Source: Parvibaculaceae bacterium
Lineage (GTDB): Bacteria > Pseudomonadota > Alphaproteobacteria > Parvibaculales > Parvibaculaceae
Assembly: GCA_029209985.1 (NCBI GenBank)
Contig: JARGNZ010000013.1
Span: forward strand, 1-64,000
Direction: 5' to 3'
DNA: 64,000 nucleotides
The notes below the pieces were generated by a model, which did not search any database, was not told the origin of the DNA, and worked only from the letters and a program-made list of their open reading frames with translations. A program made the translations under genes and the position numbers. This document shows, in pieces, positions 8,517 to 17,239 of this stretch (position 1 is its first letter; each line of letters opens with the position of its first letter).

Positions 8517-9899
8517 ATGTCGAAAGTAGTAACCTGTATCTCCCCCATTGATGGTTCAGTATTTGCTGAACGCCCCGTGATGGAAACCGCCCAAGCGGCA
8601 AAAGCTGTTGCCGCTGTGCGAGCAGCACAACGTGACTGGGCAGCACGTCCGTTGGCCGAGCGGATTGCACTGGTAAAAAAAGGCGTGGCGCGTCTGAACG
8701 AAATGAACGATGAGGTTGTGCCAGAGCTTGCCCATATGATGGGCCGTCCTGTGCGGTATGGTGGCGAGTTTGGCGGTGTTGATGACCGCACAAATTATAT
8801 GTCCGACATCGCACCAAGAGTTCTGTCTCCCATTGAAATTGAAACGTCGAATGATTTTGAACGCCGCATTGTACGTGAACCACACGGCGTGGTTTTTGTC
8901 ATTGCCCCGTGGAACTATCCTTACCTCACAGCGATCAACACAGTCGCACCGGCCTTGATTGCGGGCAATGCGGTGGTGATTAAACACGCCAGCCAAACGG
9001 TGCTTGTGGGGGAACGCATGGTACGCGCCTTTGCAGAAGCAGGCGTGCCAGAGAATATTTTCATCAATCTATTTTTAGATCACAGCACCACCGAAGAATT
9101 ATTGAAAGCCCGCAGTTTTAATTTTGTAAACTTCACAGGTTCTGTGGGCGGCGGGCGCGCTATTGAGCGGGCAGCTGCGGGCACTTTCACGCCGCTTGGG
9201 CTAGAGCTGGGGGGTAAAGACCCCGGCTACGTCATGGAGGATGCCAACCTAGAGGCTGCGGTTGATACGCTCATCGATGGGGCCATGTTCAACTCTGGTC
9301 AGTGTTGTTGTGGCATTGAGCGCATCTATGTGCACGAAACCCTTTACGATGAATTCGTCGAAAAATCAGTTGGCATCGTCAGTCAGTATAAATTGGGCAA
9401 TCCGTTGGATCCAGAAACAACGATGGGCCCCATGGCGAACATCCGCTTCGCAGATGAAGTCAGAGGTCAGACCAGCGATGCGATCGCGGCCGGTGCTCGG
9501 GCAATGGTGGACCCAGCACTCTTTCCCCAAAATGAGGGCACCTATCTGATGCCGCAAATTTTGACCAATGTAACGCATGACATGCGGGTCATGCGCGAGG
9601 AGAGTTTCGGCCCTGTGGTCGGCATTATGAAAGTTAAGTCTGATGAAGAAGCATTGGCCTTGATGAATGATAGTGACTTTGGTCTCACAGCATCATTGTG
9701 GACGCAGGACGTGCAACGGGCAGCCCAGATCGGTGGGCAAATTGAAACCGGCACAGTCTTTATGAACCGGGCTGATTATCTGGACCCGGCCCTATGCTGG
9801 ACAGGGTGCAAGGATACCGGACGCGGCGGTGCCTTGTCGGAAATCGGTTTCCATAATTTGACCCGGCCCAAATCCTACCACATGCGGAAAAGCCTCTGA
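8517..9899 (+). CDS. Aldehyde dehydrogenase (NAD(P)+)
   Basis: 460 residues, ALDH superfamily: NAD(P)-dependent oxidation of an aldehyde to a carboxylate. Visible are VIAPWNYPYL (about 129), the Rossmann GSVGGG, the general-base Glu in LELGGKDPGYV (about 230) and the catalytic Cys in FNSGQCCCGIER (about 263; three adjacent cysteines). EESFGPVVGI and DFGLTASLWT complete the signature. The start ATG is one base after the ligase stop, and the stop overlaps the next ATG (ATGA). Translation of the three genes should therefore be coupled, and the aldehyde is probably the product of the downstream alcohol dehydrogenase. Confidence 0.9.
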   Translation: MSKVVTCISPIDGSVFAERPVMETAQAAKAVAAVRAAQRDWAARPLAERIALVKKGVARLNEMNDEVVPELAHMMGRPVRYGGEFGGVDDRTNYMSDIAPRVLSPIEIETSNDFERRIVREPHGVVFVIAPWNYPYLTAINTVAPALIAGNAVVIKHASQTVLVGERMVRAFAEAGVPENIFINLFLDHSTTEELLKARSFNFVNFTGSVGGGRAIERAAAGTFTPLGLELGGKDPGYVMEDANLEAAVDTLIDGAMFNSGQCCCGIERIYVHETLYDEFVEKSVGIVSQYKLGNPLDPETTMGPMANIRFADEVRGQTSDAIAAGARAMVDPALFPQNEGTYLMPQILTNVTHDMRVMREESFGPVVGIMKVKSDEEALALMNDSDFGLTASLWTQDVQRAAQIGGQIETGTVFMNRADYLDPALCWTGCKDTGRGGALSEIGFHNLTRPKSYHMRKSL

Positions 9900-11053
9900 T
9901 GACCACACCAACATTGACAGCAGATTGGTCCTACCCAACAGCCATTCGTTTTGGGGCGGGCCGTATTCAGGAATTGGCTGATGCCTGCGCACAAGCAGGC
10001 ATCACACGGCCCCTTTTGGTGACAGATAGAGGGCTTGCGGATTTGCCCATCACCCAAAATGCCCTTGAGCTGCTTGAGGCGGCAGGGTTGGGCAAAGCCA
10101 TGTTTGCAGATGTTGATCCCAACCCAACGGAGCTGAATTTAGCGGCGGGTATTGAGGTCTTCAAAGCAGGGGGGCATGACGGCGTTGTGGTCTTCGGTGG
10201 TGGTTCGGGCATTGATCTAGGTAAGTTGATTGCCTTCATGGCAGATCAACCCGGCTCTATCTGGGATTACGAAGATGCGAGAAATCAGTGGAGCCGGGCG
10301 AACGCGGATGCGATCCACCCAATCATTGCGGTGCCAACAACCGCAGGCACAGGGTCTGAGGTGGGACGCGCGTCGGTTCTGACAAACTCGCTGACCCACG
10401 TAAAGAAGATCATTTTTCACCCTAAGATTTTACCGGCACTTGTGATCAGCGACCCAGAGCTGACCATCGGCCTACCTGAGGTGATCACTGTCGGCACTGG
10501 CATGGATGCGTTCATTCATAGCTTAGAGGCATTCAGCTCGCCATTTTATCATCCCATGAGCCAAGGCATTGCACTTGAGGGGATGCGCTTGGTCAACGAA
10601 AACTTGCCGCGTGTGATTGCAGACCCAACGGATGTTGTCGCCCGGGGGCACATGATGAGTGCCGCCTCCATGGGGGCAGTCGCCTTTCAAAAGGGGCTTG
10701 GGGCCATCCACGCCCTCTCGCATCCAGTGGGGGCGATTTATAACACCCATCACGGCATGACCAATGCAGTGGTCATGCCTTTTGTTGTGGCCTTCAACCG
10801 CCCAGCAATCGAATCCCGTATTGTTCAGGCCGCTGCCTATCTTGGCATCGCCGGTGGGTTCGATGGTTTTTATGCGCACATCATGGCCATGCGAAAAGAT
10901 TTTGGGGTGCCGGACCGTTTAAGTGGTCTTGGGGTGGACGATCAACAAATGGACACGCTGTGTGCTGCAGCGATTGCGGATCCTTGCGCAGGGGGCAATC
11001 CAGTAGAACTGACGCTTGAAGCGGCCCGCACTCTTTATGAGCAATGTATTTAG
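9899..11053 (+). CDS. Iron-containing (group III) alcohol dehydrogenase
   Basis: 384 residues, full-length group III ADH. The N-terminal nucleotide domain carries GGGSGIDLGK (about 100-109) and PTTAGTGSEVGR. The C-terminal metal domain supplies the expected ligands: Asp and His in GTGMDAFIHSLEAF (about 200-213), and two His in AIHALSHPVG and NTHHGMTNA (about 262-285). It would interconvert an alcohol and an aldehyde with NAD(P). It overlaps the ALDH stop by one base (ATGA). With the ligase and ALDH it makes a complete route from a glutamylated amino alcohol to a glutamylated amino acid. Confidence 0.9.
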   Translation: MTTPTLTADWSYPTAIRFGAGRIQELADACAQAGITRPLLVTDRGLADLPITQNALELLEAAGLGKAMFADVDPNPTELNLAAGIEVFKAGGHDGVVVFGGGSGIDLGKLIAFMADQPGSIWDYEDARNQWSRANADAIHPIIAVPTTAGTGSEVGRASVLTNSLTHVKKIIFHPKILPALVISDPELTIGLPEVITVGTGMDAFIHSLEAFSSPFYHPMSQGIALEGMRLVNENLPRVIADPTDVVARGHMMSAASMGAVAFQKGLGAIHALSHPVGAIYNTHHGMTNAVVMPFVVAFNRPAIESRIVQAAAYLGIAGGFDGFYAHIMAMRKDFGVPDRLSGLGVDDQQMDTLCAAAIADPCAGGNPVELTLEAARTLYEQCI

Positions 11054-11068
11054 CTCTAAGTAACGGCA

Positions 11069-11101
11069 ATAAAAAAGGTCCGTGAGACTTGCTCACGAAC
11101 C
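11069..11101 (-). terminator. Rho-independent terminator of the small secreted protein gene
   Basis: Read on the minus strand: a GGTTCGTGAG / CTCACGGACC stem with one mismatch and a 5-base loop, then TTTTTTATT. It ends the leftward gene whose stop is at 11142. Confidence 0.8.
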
Positions 11102-11141
11102 TTCAATGACCGGCAGGTGCGCGAGCGCGCCTGCCTATCTC

Positions 11142-11477
11142 TTATTGCTGTGGAATGTCTGTGAGCAATTTTGCAGTCACAGTGCCAGAGTCGCCGGTCA
11201 ACGTGGTGGTGTCGCCTGCTTTTGTGACAGGTTTTTCTGCAACGCCGCATAGTTGGCTTTGGCCAGCAGGTGTGATGCAGAGTGTGTTTGTCGCAAGGTC
11301 ATTAGAATATGTGCCGGTGCCGCCAGTTGTGCTGGTGAACGTGCCGTCAGCCATGAAGCTAACAACCGATACAGTGCCATCGGCTTGGGTGAACTCAACT
11401 TGTACAGCGTCCGCCGCAAAAGACGCGGTAGACATGGCAACCAAAACAGCTGCTGACGCAATCATTTTTTTGAACAT
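11142..11477 (-). CDS. Small secreted hypothetical protein
   Basis: 111 residues from the ATG at 11477, which has a GGAGGG ribosome site; an ATG five codons upstream lacks one. Residues 1-21 are a clear signal peptide (MFKKMIASAAVL...ASFA). The mature protein is Thr/Gly-rich with two cysteines (in TLCITP and SQLCGV) and looks all-beta, with the repeated pattern DGTxxxxxF. I recognise no family. It has its own terminator and is probably monocistronic. Confidence 0.65.
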   Translation of the reverse strand: MFKKMIASAAVLVAMSTASFAADAVQVEFTQADGTVSVVSFMADGTFTSTTGGTGTYSNDLATNTLCITPAGQSQLCGVAEKPVTKAGDTTTLTGDSGTVTAKLLTDIPQQ

Positions 11478-11600
11478 AAGTTTTCCCTCCAATTAATTTC
11501 CCCCCAATGTCGTGGGTTACGGCACTATAGAGAGCGTTGTTAACCATGGCAATCTACTGATTGTTCGTGGACGGTGGAAATAATCTCATTCTTTTGGGCC

Positions 11601-11638
11601 AAACATAAAAGGGCGACCGCAAAAGCGGCAGCCCTTTA
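11601..11638 (-). terminator. Terminator downstream of the EthA-like monooxygenase
   Basis: AAAGGGC-GACCGC-AAAA-GCGG-CAGCCCTTT forms a stem with a small internal mismatch. On the minus strand it is followed by a short T-rich stretch. It lies 37 bases past the monooxygenase stop. Confidence 0.65.
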
Positions 11639-11674
11639 ATCTTCTTAGAATTTGTGACCCTATATATTATAGGG

Positions 11675-13174
11675 CTATTCAGCCGCAATGGCCTTTTTCA
11701 GCACAGGGGCTTCCCCAGTTGCTTTGGAAAATTCCATGATCCCATCTTCCAAGCCGCCAAAAGACAAAGATACAATGTCTTTCACATAGTTTTGGTGCAG
11801 CTTCCAAGGTGTTTTAAGACCTTGTTTCGGGAACTTAGCCGCAGCGCGTTGTACGTAGCCTGAGGAAAAGTCCAACCACGGTTCCAGCTCGATGTTTGGA
11901 TCGGTGTTGCGCGGCGTGCATTGTTGAACGCCTTTCTCATCCATGTGGTTGAGGATACGGCAAACATATCCGCATGTGAGATCGCACTTGAGCGTCCAAG
12001 AGGCGTTCGTATAGCCAAAGGACGATGCCAAGTTTGGAATGTCGCTATACATCATGCCTTTGTAATTAATGGTGCTGGAGAGATCCATCAATTTGCCATC
12101 GACGGTAATTTCCATACCGCTCAATACCTGCAAGTCCAGTCCGGTTGCGGTCACCACCAAATCAGCATCTAGCGTTTTGCCTGATTTTAGTTTGATGCCT
12201 GTCTCTGTGAACTGATCAATATGATCGGTCACAATTGAGGCGGACCCATCTTTCAACGCATTGAACATGTCGCCGTCTGGCACCAAGCAAAGACGTTGGT
12301 CCCACGGATTATATTTAGGGGTGAAGTGTTCTTTAATATCGGCGTCAGAAACGGAAAGGTCTTTGAGCGCACCCAGTAATTTATTCTTCACAAACTCAGG
12401 GGAGCGACGGCAGAGATTGAAGAAGTACATCCCCATGAGCACGTTTTTCCAACGTGTAATGCCGTAAGCCCATTTGATCGGGAGGTAACGCCGCAAAGCG
12501 TTGGCAAAGCTGTCTTCAGCAGGCCGCGAGACCATGTAGGTTGGGGAACGCTGTAGCATGGTGACGTGCTCAGCTTTGTCCGCCATGGAAGGCACGAGCG
12601 TAACCGCAGTAGCGCCACTGCCAATGACAACAACCTTTTTGTCGTCATAGGTAATGTCGTCGGTCCATTTTTGCGGATGCACGACCCGGCCTTTGAAGTT
12701 TTCAATGCCAGGAAAATCTGGTGTGTAGCCGTGGGCGTAATTGAAATAGCCGCTGCACATGAAGAGGAAGTTGCAGGTGTACTGCACGATCTCTTTTTCA
12801 GGGCCGCTTTCAACATCAACGGTCCACAAGGCTTGTCCACTATCCCAACTGGCCCGCTTAACGTGCTGGTTGTAGCGAATGTGCTTGTCGATGCCGTAGT
12901 CTTGAGCCGTCTCTTTTAGGTATTTGAGAATGGAGGGCCCATCAGCAATCGCTTTGGCTTCTTTCCACGGACGAAAGGAATACCCAAGCGTGTACATGTC
13001 AGAATCTGAACGAATGCCAGGGTAACGGAACATGTCCCATGTGCCGCCCAATGAAGCGCGTCCTTCAAGGATCGCGTATTTTTTATCTGGGCAATTGGAT
13101 TGCAGGTGATAGCCCGCCCCAATACCCGAAATACCCGCGCCAACGACGAGTACGTCCAAATGCTCTTGAGTCAC
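11675..13174 (-). CDS. EthA-like Baeyer-Villiger / flavin-containing monooxygenase
   Basis: 499 residues. FAD site GAGISGIGAGYHL (about 12-24), then GGTWDMFRYPGIRSDSDMYTLGYSFRPW (about 43-70), a stretch closely resembling mycobacterial EthA. The BVMO fingerprint F-x-G-x-x-x-H-x-x-x-W is visible as FKGRVVHPQKW (about 161-171), followed by the NADPH site GSGATAVTLVPSM (about 183). It inserts oxygen next to a ketone, giving an ester or lactone, or oxidises a sulfur atom, using NADPH and O2. It is monocistronic, with its own terminator. Subterminal alkane oxidation via ketones is a possible role, but that is inference. Confidence 0.9.
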   Translation of the reverse strand: MTQEHLDVLVVGAGISGIGAGYHLQSNCPDKKYAILEGRASLGGTWDMFRYPGIRSDSDMYTLGYSFRPWKEAKAIADGPSILKYLKETAQDYGIDKHIRYNQHVKRASWDSGQALWTVDVESGPEKEIVQYTCNFLFMCSGYFNYAHGYTPDFPGIENFKGRVVHPQKWTDDITYDDKKVVVIGSGATAVTLVPSMADKAEHVTMLQRSPTYMVSRPAEDSFANALRRYLPIKWAYGITRWKNVLMGMYFFNLCRRSPEFVKNKLLGALKDLSVSDADIKEHFTPKYNPWDQRLCLVPDGDMFNALKDGSASIVTDHIDQFTETGIKLKSGKTLDADLVVTATGLDLQVLSGMEITVDGKLMDLSSTINYKGMMYSDIPNLASSFGYTNASWTLKCDLTCGYVCRILNHMDEKGVQQCTPRNTDPNIELEPWLDFSSGYVQRAAAKFPKQGLKTPWKLHQNYVKDIVSLSFGGLEDGIMEFSKATGEAPVLKKAIAAE

Positions 13175-13503
13175 TTCAGTAACCTCCAGTTATTTTTCAG
13201 GAGCCTATCACCGGGTGACAAAATGTCAAATTTTCGTAGGGAAACCTTGGATAAGTGAGGGCAAGGCACGGAAACCGTAAGGTAATTTAGCCCGCCGTTT
13301 TTCCCGATCTAAACGATTCTGCGCATTCTTTGGCTCAAGGCCGTTTTCTTCATGGGCTAAATGGGGGCATATAGGGAAACAAAGAGATGGAAATGAAGGT
13401 CCGGCCCGCTGTTTTCTCCCGAAAATTTTCGTCCGAGGAACCGTTCAATCAGGCGGCGAGGGTGGGGCTTCGTTTACATCGCCCATCGTGAGGAGTGAGA
13501 TCA

Positions 13504-13926
13504 ATGAGTAACGCAAAAATTGAAATGAATGATGTGCTGGGGAGTTGGGTGCTTTTAAGCTGTGATGAGCTGAGCGGAGACACCCCCAAAGCCATGTACG
13601 GGGAGACCCCGCAAGGCCAGATTCAATACACCGATGAGGGCCGCATGTCGGCATTTTTAATGAACCCAAATTGGCCAACAGAGGGAGGAGAAGCGACACG
13701 AGACTTCAATCGCTTTTTATCTTATGCCGGCACGTGGGAATTGAAAGACGGCAAGGTGCATCATCAGGTTACCTTTTGCTCGCTCCCCTCCATGATTGGC
13801 CAAACATTGGTGCGCTCAGCCGAATTTGTGGGAGATGAGTTGCATCTGAGAACAGAACCACGCACGAGCAAATCTGGTAAAACCTATGTTCAGCATTTGC
13901 GGTGGGCCAGACCGCTAGCTAAATAA
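13504..13926 (+). CDS. Lipocalin-like domain protein
   Basis: 140 residues. ATG at 13504 with AGGAG eight bases before it. The sequence starts with VLGSWVLLSCDEL, then GETPQGQIQYTDEGRMSAFLMNP, and later GTWELKDGKVHHQV. This is the usual order in the small lipocalin-like family found near oxidoreductases in proteobacteria (GxW motif, G-x-I-x-Y-T-x-x-G-x-M). It probably binds a small hydrophobic ligand in the cytosol, since there is no signal peptide. The stop codon lies inside a 17-bp tandem triplication. The function is otherwise unknown. Confidence 0.72.
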   Translation: MSNAKIEMNDVLGSWVLLSCDELSGDTPKAMYGETPQGQIQYTDEGRMSAFLMNPNWPTEGGEATRDFNRFLSYAGTWELKDGKVHHQVTFCSLPSMIGQTLVRSAEFVGDELHLRTEPRTSKSGKTYVQHLRWARPLAK

Positions 13927-13959
13927 GACCATAGCTAAATTAAGACCGCTAGCTAAGTG
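13909..13959 (+). repeat. Three tandem 17-bp copies across a stop codon
   Basis: Copies start at 13909, 13926 and 13943. Copies one and three begin AGACCGCTAGCTAA and copy two AGACCATAGCTAA. The gene's TAA at 13924-13926 falls at the first junction, so the original end may have been shifted by slippage. Confidence 0.8.
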
Positions 13960-14151
13960 AGGCCAGCCGGGTCAATCGCAGGGCTTGTTTCCTGTCGAAG
14001 GATGCTTAAATGAAGGGGATGGAAAGCCAGTCTATCTGCATTCCATTTGAAAAGAGGGGTATCGACCACCCGCTTTTCCCCTTCATGCGCACCGTCCACG
14101 GGGCAGCCGGGGGTGCACAGCTTCAATGTTGGCTTATAGAAAGTGTCGAAT

Positions 14152-14937
14152 ATGGTCAAAATCCTCCCAAAACTTATAACGGTTACACAGGCTGTTACAT
14201 TAACCCCGAATATGAAGCGGATCACATTAGGCGGCGAGCATTTGGCCGCGTTCCCGAGCGGTGTTGAGAGCGCGCACGTCAAACTCACTTTTCCGCTTGG
14301 GAAAGAAAAGATGGTGCAGCCAAGTGCTTGGGAAGCGCTGTTTGCCAAAAAATCCATCTCGACCCGCCCTTACACGGTTCGTAAGTTTGATGCGGCATCC
14401 GGCGAACTTGAAATCGATTTTGTCTTGCATGAGCACGGGGGTCCCGCAGGTAATTGGGCCGCACGTGCAGAGCCGGGTGACACCATTGCCTATGCGGGTC
14501 CCGGCCCCACAAAACTGGTGGATGGCGCGGCCGATTGGTTTCTTCTTGCGGGCGACATGACAGCACTGCCTGCGATCGCCGCTAATCTGGAACAGCTCCC
14601 GAAAGACGCCATAGGTCATGCCCTGATCGAGATTACCTGTGAGGCAGACAAACAAGACATTGCGGCTCCAGAAGGCATTGAAATTTCGTGGCTCATTAAT
14701 GCAGAGCCGGGCCGCAATCAACATATTTTGGTTGATGCGGTGCGTGAAATTCCGTGGCGCAGTGGGGTGCCCGCCGTGTGGGTGGCCTGCGAATTTACCG
14801 CGATGAAGTCGTTGCGCGGGTACTTCAAAGACGAGCGAAGTGTTGGCAAAAATCAACTATATGCCAGCTCATATTGGAAATATGGCGCAACAGAAGAAGA
14901 GCATAAACGTGTCAAGAATCTAGACATGGCTTCATAA
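14152..14937 (+). CDS. Siderophore-interacting protein family flavoreductase
   Basis: 261 residues; a GTG at 14143 would add three. SIP family: an FAD-binding beta barrel (about 1-115) and an NAD(P)-binding domain. Visible are MKRITLGGEHLAAFPSG, the FAD-phosphate segment STRPYTVRKFD, HEHGGPAGNWAARAEPGD, and FLLAGDMTALPAIAANLEQLP at the start of the second domain. The ending YWKYGATEEEHKR is typical. It would reduce ferric siderophores in the cytosol with NAD(P)H. No siderophore receptor or synthesis gene is near, and no clear Fur box precedes it. The ribosome site is poor for either start. Confidence 0.82.
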   Translation: MVKILPKLITVTQAVTLTPNMKRITLGGEHLAAFPSGVESAHVKLTFPLGKEKMVQPSAWEALFAKKSISTRPYTVRKFDAASGELEIDFVLHEHGGPAGNWAARAEPGDTIAYAGPGPTKLVDGAADWFLLAGDMTALPAIAANLEQLPKDAIGHALIEITCEADKQDIAAPEGIEISWLINAEPGRNQHILVDAVREIPWRSGVPAVWVACEFTAMKSLRGYFKDERSVGKNQLYASSYWKYGATEEEHKRVKNLDMAS

Positions 14938-15102
14938 TTTCAGCAGGGTTGGGATATTGGCTGGCATTTTTTTCCTCCAAAAAGGCCAGCCAGCCCTTAC
15001 GTCAAATCTTGAGGCTCTTAACAGGTGCCGTTTGAGCCCTTGCGGTGTATTCTGTGAGCCTTTATCTCATAAGGCAACGAACCCAAAAAAGAGGATGCTC
15101 AA

Positions 15103-16338
15103 ATGACTGACGCATGGATTATTGACGCTTGCCGTACCCCACGCAGTATCGGCAAAATTGGTAAAGGCGCATTGGCTGAAATGCACCCACAGCGCCTCGG
15201 TGCAACTGTGCTTAAAGCAATCGCGGAACGTAATAAGCTCGACACGGCTGATGTAGATGACATCCTCTGGGGCACAAGCTCCCAGCGCGGCAAGCAAAGT
15301 GGCGACCTTGGCCGCATGTCTGCTCTTGACGCGGGCTTCGACACAAAAGCAAGCGCGATGACCCTCGACCGTTTTTGTGGGTCAGGTATTACCACTGTCA
15401 ACTTGGCTGCAGCCTCTATCATGTCTGGCATGGAAGACCTTGTCATCGGCGGTGGTGCAGAAATGATGTCATTGTTCGGCACCCCTGAGTTTAAGGGCTC
15501 GCCTTTCATGGACAATGGCAACTTGCACTTGCGTGAGCTGCACCCACAACCACACCAGGGTGTGTGCGCGGATGCGATCGCAACATTGGAAAACATTCCA
15601 CGCGAAGCACTTGATGATTTGGCTTTTGTAAGCCAGCAGCGTGCAGATCACGCGATCAAGAATGGTCACTTCTCTAAATCTTTGGTGCCTGTTTATGATG
15701 ATGAGGGAAAACTATTGCTTGATGTTGAGCAATTCCCGCGCCCACAAACAACCCGTGAAGGTCTTGCAGGCTTGCAAGCATCATTCGGCGGCATTGCGGA
15801 CTACCCGCTCGACGAAGAGGGCACAACATTCCGCAAGCTTGTGGCACAGAAATTCCCAGACCTTGAAATCAACCACGTTCACCACGCGGGTAACTCTTCA
15901 GGTGTTGTGGATGGTGCAGGCGCTGTCTTGCTGTCTTCCCCAACGTACGCAAAAGCGCACGGCCTGAAACCACGTGCCCGCGTTGTGGCAATGGCAAACA
16001 TGGGCGATGATCCAACCTTGATGTTGAACGCGCCTGTGCCTGCTGCTCGTAAAGTGCTTGAAAAAGCTGGCATGCAAGTGGGTGACATTGATGTGTTTGA
16101 AATCAATGAAGCCTTCTCTGTTGTAACAGAGAAATTCATCCGCGACCTTGATCTGGACCGTGAAAAAGTGAACCCGAATGGCGGGGCTATGGCATTGGGT
16201 CACCCAATTGGTGCCACAGGTGCCTTGCTCATTGGGACTGCTCTTGATGAGTTGGAGCGGACAGACAAGCAATTCGGTTTGGTGACAATGTGTGCTGCCG
16301 GTGGCATGGCGCCAGCTGTCATCATTGAACGCATCTAA
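15103..16338 (+). CDS. Thiolase (acetyl-CoA C-acyltransferase)
   Basis: 411 residues, full-length thiolase. It carries all three catalytic blocks: the nucleophilic Cys in LDRFCGSGITTV (about residue 91), NPNGGAMALGHPIGATGA with the catalytic His (about 364), and the second Cys in TMCAAGGMAP (about 399). NEAFSVV (about 335) is also present. It cleaves 3-ketoacyl-CoA in beta-oxidation or condenses acetyl-CoA units. GAGGAT precedes the ATG. A strong terminator follows, so it is a single-gene unit, but it is functionally linked to the acyl-CoA dehydrogenases and crotonase just downstream. Confidence 0.93.
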   Translation: MTDAWIIDACRTPRSIGKIGKGALAEMHPQRLGATVLKAIAERNKLDTADVDDILWGTSSQRGKQSGDLGRMSALDAGFDTKASAMTLDRFCGSGITTVNLAAASIMSGMEDLVIGGGAEMMSLFGTPEFKGSPFMDNGNLHLRELHPQPHQGVCADAIATLENIPREALDDLAFVSQQRADHAIKNGHFSKSLVPVYDDEGKLLLDVEQFPRPQTTREGLAGLQASFGGIADYPLDEEGTTFRKLVAQKFPDLEINHVHHAGNSSGVVDGAGAVLLSSPTYAKAHGLKPRARVVAMANMGDDPTLMLNAPVPAARKVLEKAGMQVGDIDVFEINEAFSVVTEKFIRDLDLDREKVNPNGGAMALGHPIGATGALLIGTALDELERTDKQFGLVTMCAAGGMAPAVIIERI

Positions 16339-16369
16339 TACGCGGTTAAATCATCCGATTGACGTTTGA

Positions 16370-16400
16370 AACGCCCCGGCAGAAATGCCGGGGCGTTTTG
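16370..16400 (+). terminator. Rho-independent terminator of the thiolase gene
   Basis: Perfect stem AACGCCCCGGC / GCCGGGGCGTT with a 6-base loop, followed by TTTTG. Confidence 0.92.
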
Positions 16401-16554
16401 CTGTTTGGGGGCGCGCCGCAACCTAACGTCGGGGCCTCCGCCAAAACGGCACAAAGGACATAAAATATGGAGGGAAGGCTTGATTCTAGCAGCTCGACTG
16501 GTCAATATACGTCAAATCGTTAGGAACCCTAACTAAAGCAATTGGGAGGCCGGA

Positions 16555-17166
16555 ATGGCTTTGAAGCTCTATCATTGTAAAGGCGCACGCTCAGTTCGTC
16601 CCTTATGGACGTTGGAAGAAATGGGCTTGGAGTATGAATTAGAATCCATGCCGTTTCCGCCGCGCTTCATGCGTGAAGGGTATACGGATCTCAATCCGAT
16701 TGGCACCGTTCCCTATTTCGTAGACGGCGCGGTTGAAATGACAGAGTCTGCAGCCATTAGCCAATATCTGGCGGAACGTTATGGCCCAACTGATATTGCC
16801 GTTGCCCCCACCGATGATGAATATGGCGCGTATCTCAACTGGATACATCGCAGTGACGCGACCTTCACCTTCCCGCAAACAATTCTTCTACGTTACACCC
16901 AGCTTGAACCAGAAGAGCGTCGCCTCAAACAAGCAGCAGACGACTATACTCAATGGTTCTTCTCGCGCCTTAAAGCGGTAGAACGGGCGATGGATGGGAA
17001 CGAATACCTTTGCGCGGGCCGTTTCACGGTGGCTGATATTTGCGTGGGCTATGCGTTGGCATTGGCTGATAGTTTAGGTCTACGTCCGGGGTTTAAGCCG
17101 AATACGGAAGCCTATCTGAAACGTTTGGAAGAACGCCCAGCGTTCCAACGCGCGATGAAGCTGTAA
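16555..17166 (+). CDS. Glutathione S-transferase
   Basis: 203 residues, canonical length. N-terminal thioredoxin fold: KLYHCKGARSVRPLWTLEEMGLEYE (about 4-28), with a Ser in ARSVR as likely glutathione-activating residue; NPIGTVPYFVDG with the cis-Pro; ESAAISQYLAERYG, the gamma-glutamyl-binding E-S pair. C-terminal helices include the N-cap/hydrophobic-staple region FTVADICVGYALALAD. It conjugates or isomerises electrophilic substrates in the cytosol. GGGAGG precedes the ATG. It lies 73 bases before the acyl-CoA dehydrogenase pair and may be cotranscribed with it. Confidence 0.9.
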   Translation: MALKLYHCKGARSVRPLWTLEEMGLEYELESMPFPPRFMREGYTDLNPIGTVPYFVDGAVEMTESAAISQYLAERYGPTDIAVAPTDDEYGAYLNWIHRSDATFTFPQTILLRYTQLEPEERRLKQAADDYTQWFFSRLKAVERAMDGNEYLCAGRFTVADICVGYALALADSLGLRPGFKPNTEAYLKRLEERPAFQRAMKL

Positions 17167-17239
17167 CCGCATTCCGCCCTGAGCCGAACCAGTACACGTT
17201 CCATTTTGACGTTTACGTTTGAATACGAAAGAGACACCC

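Noticed and set aside
14010-14267. 85-codon ORF before the siderophore-interacting gene
   Set aside because: It overlaps the start of a real gene in another frame and has no domain or supporting ribosome site.
14946-14996. GGCTGGC...GCCAGCC hairpin after the siderophore-interacting gene
   Set aside because: The stem is short with a long loop containing the T run, so it does not look like an intrinsic terminator.
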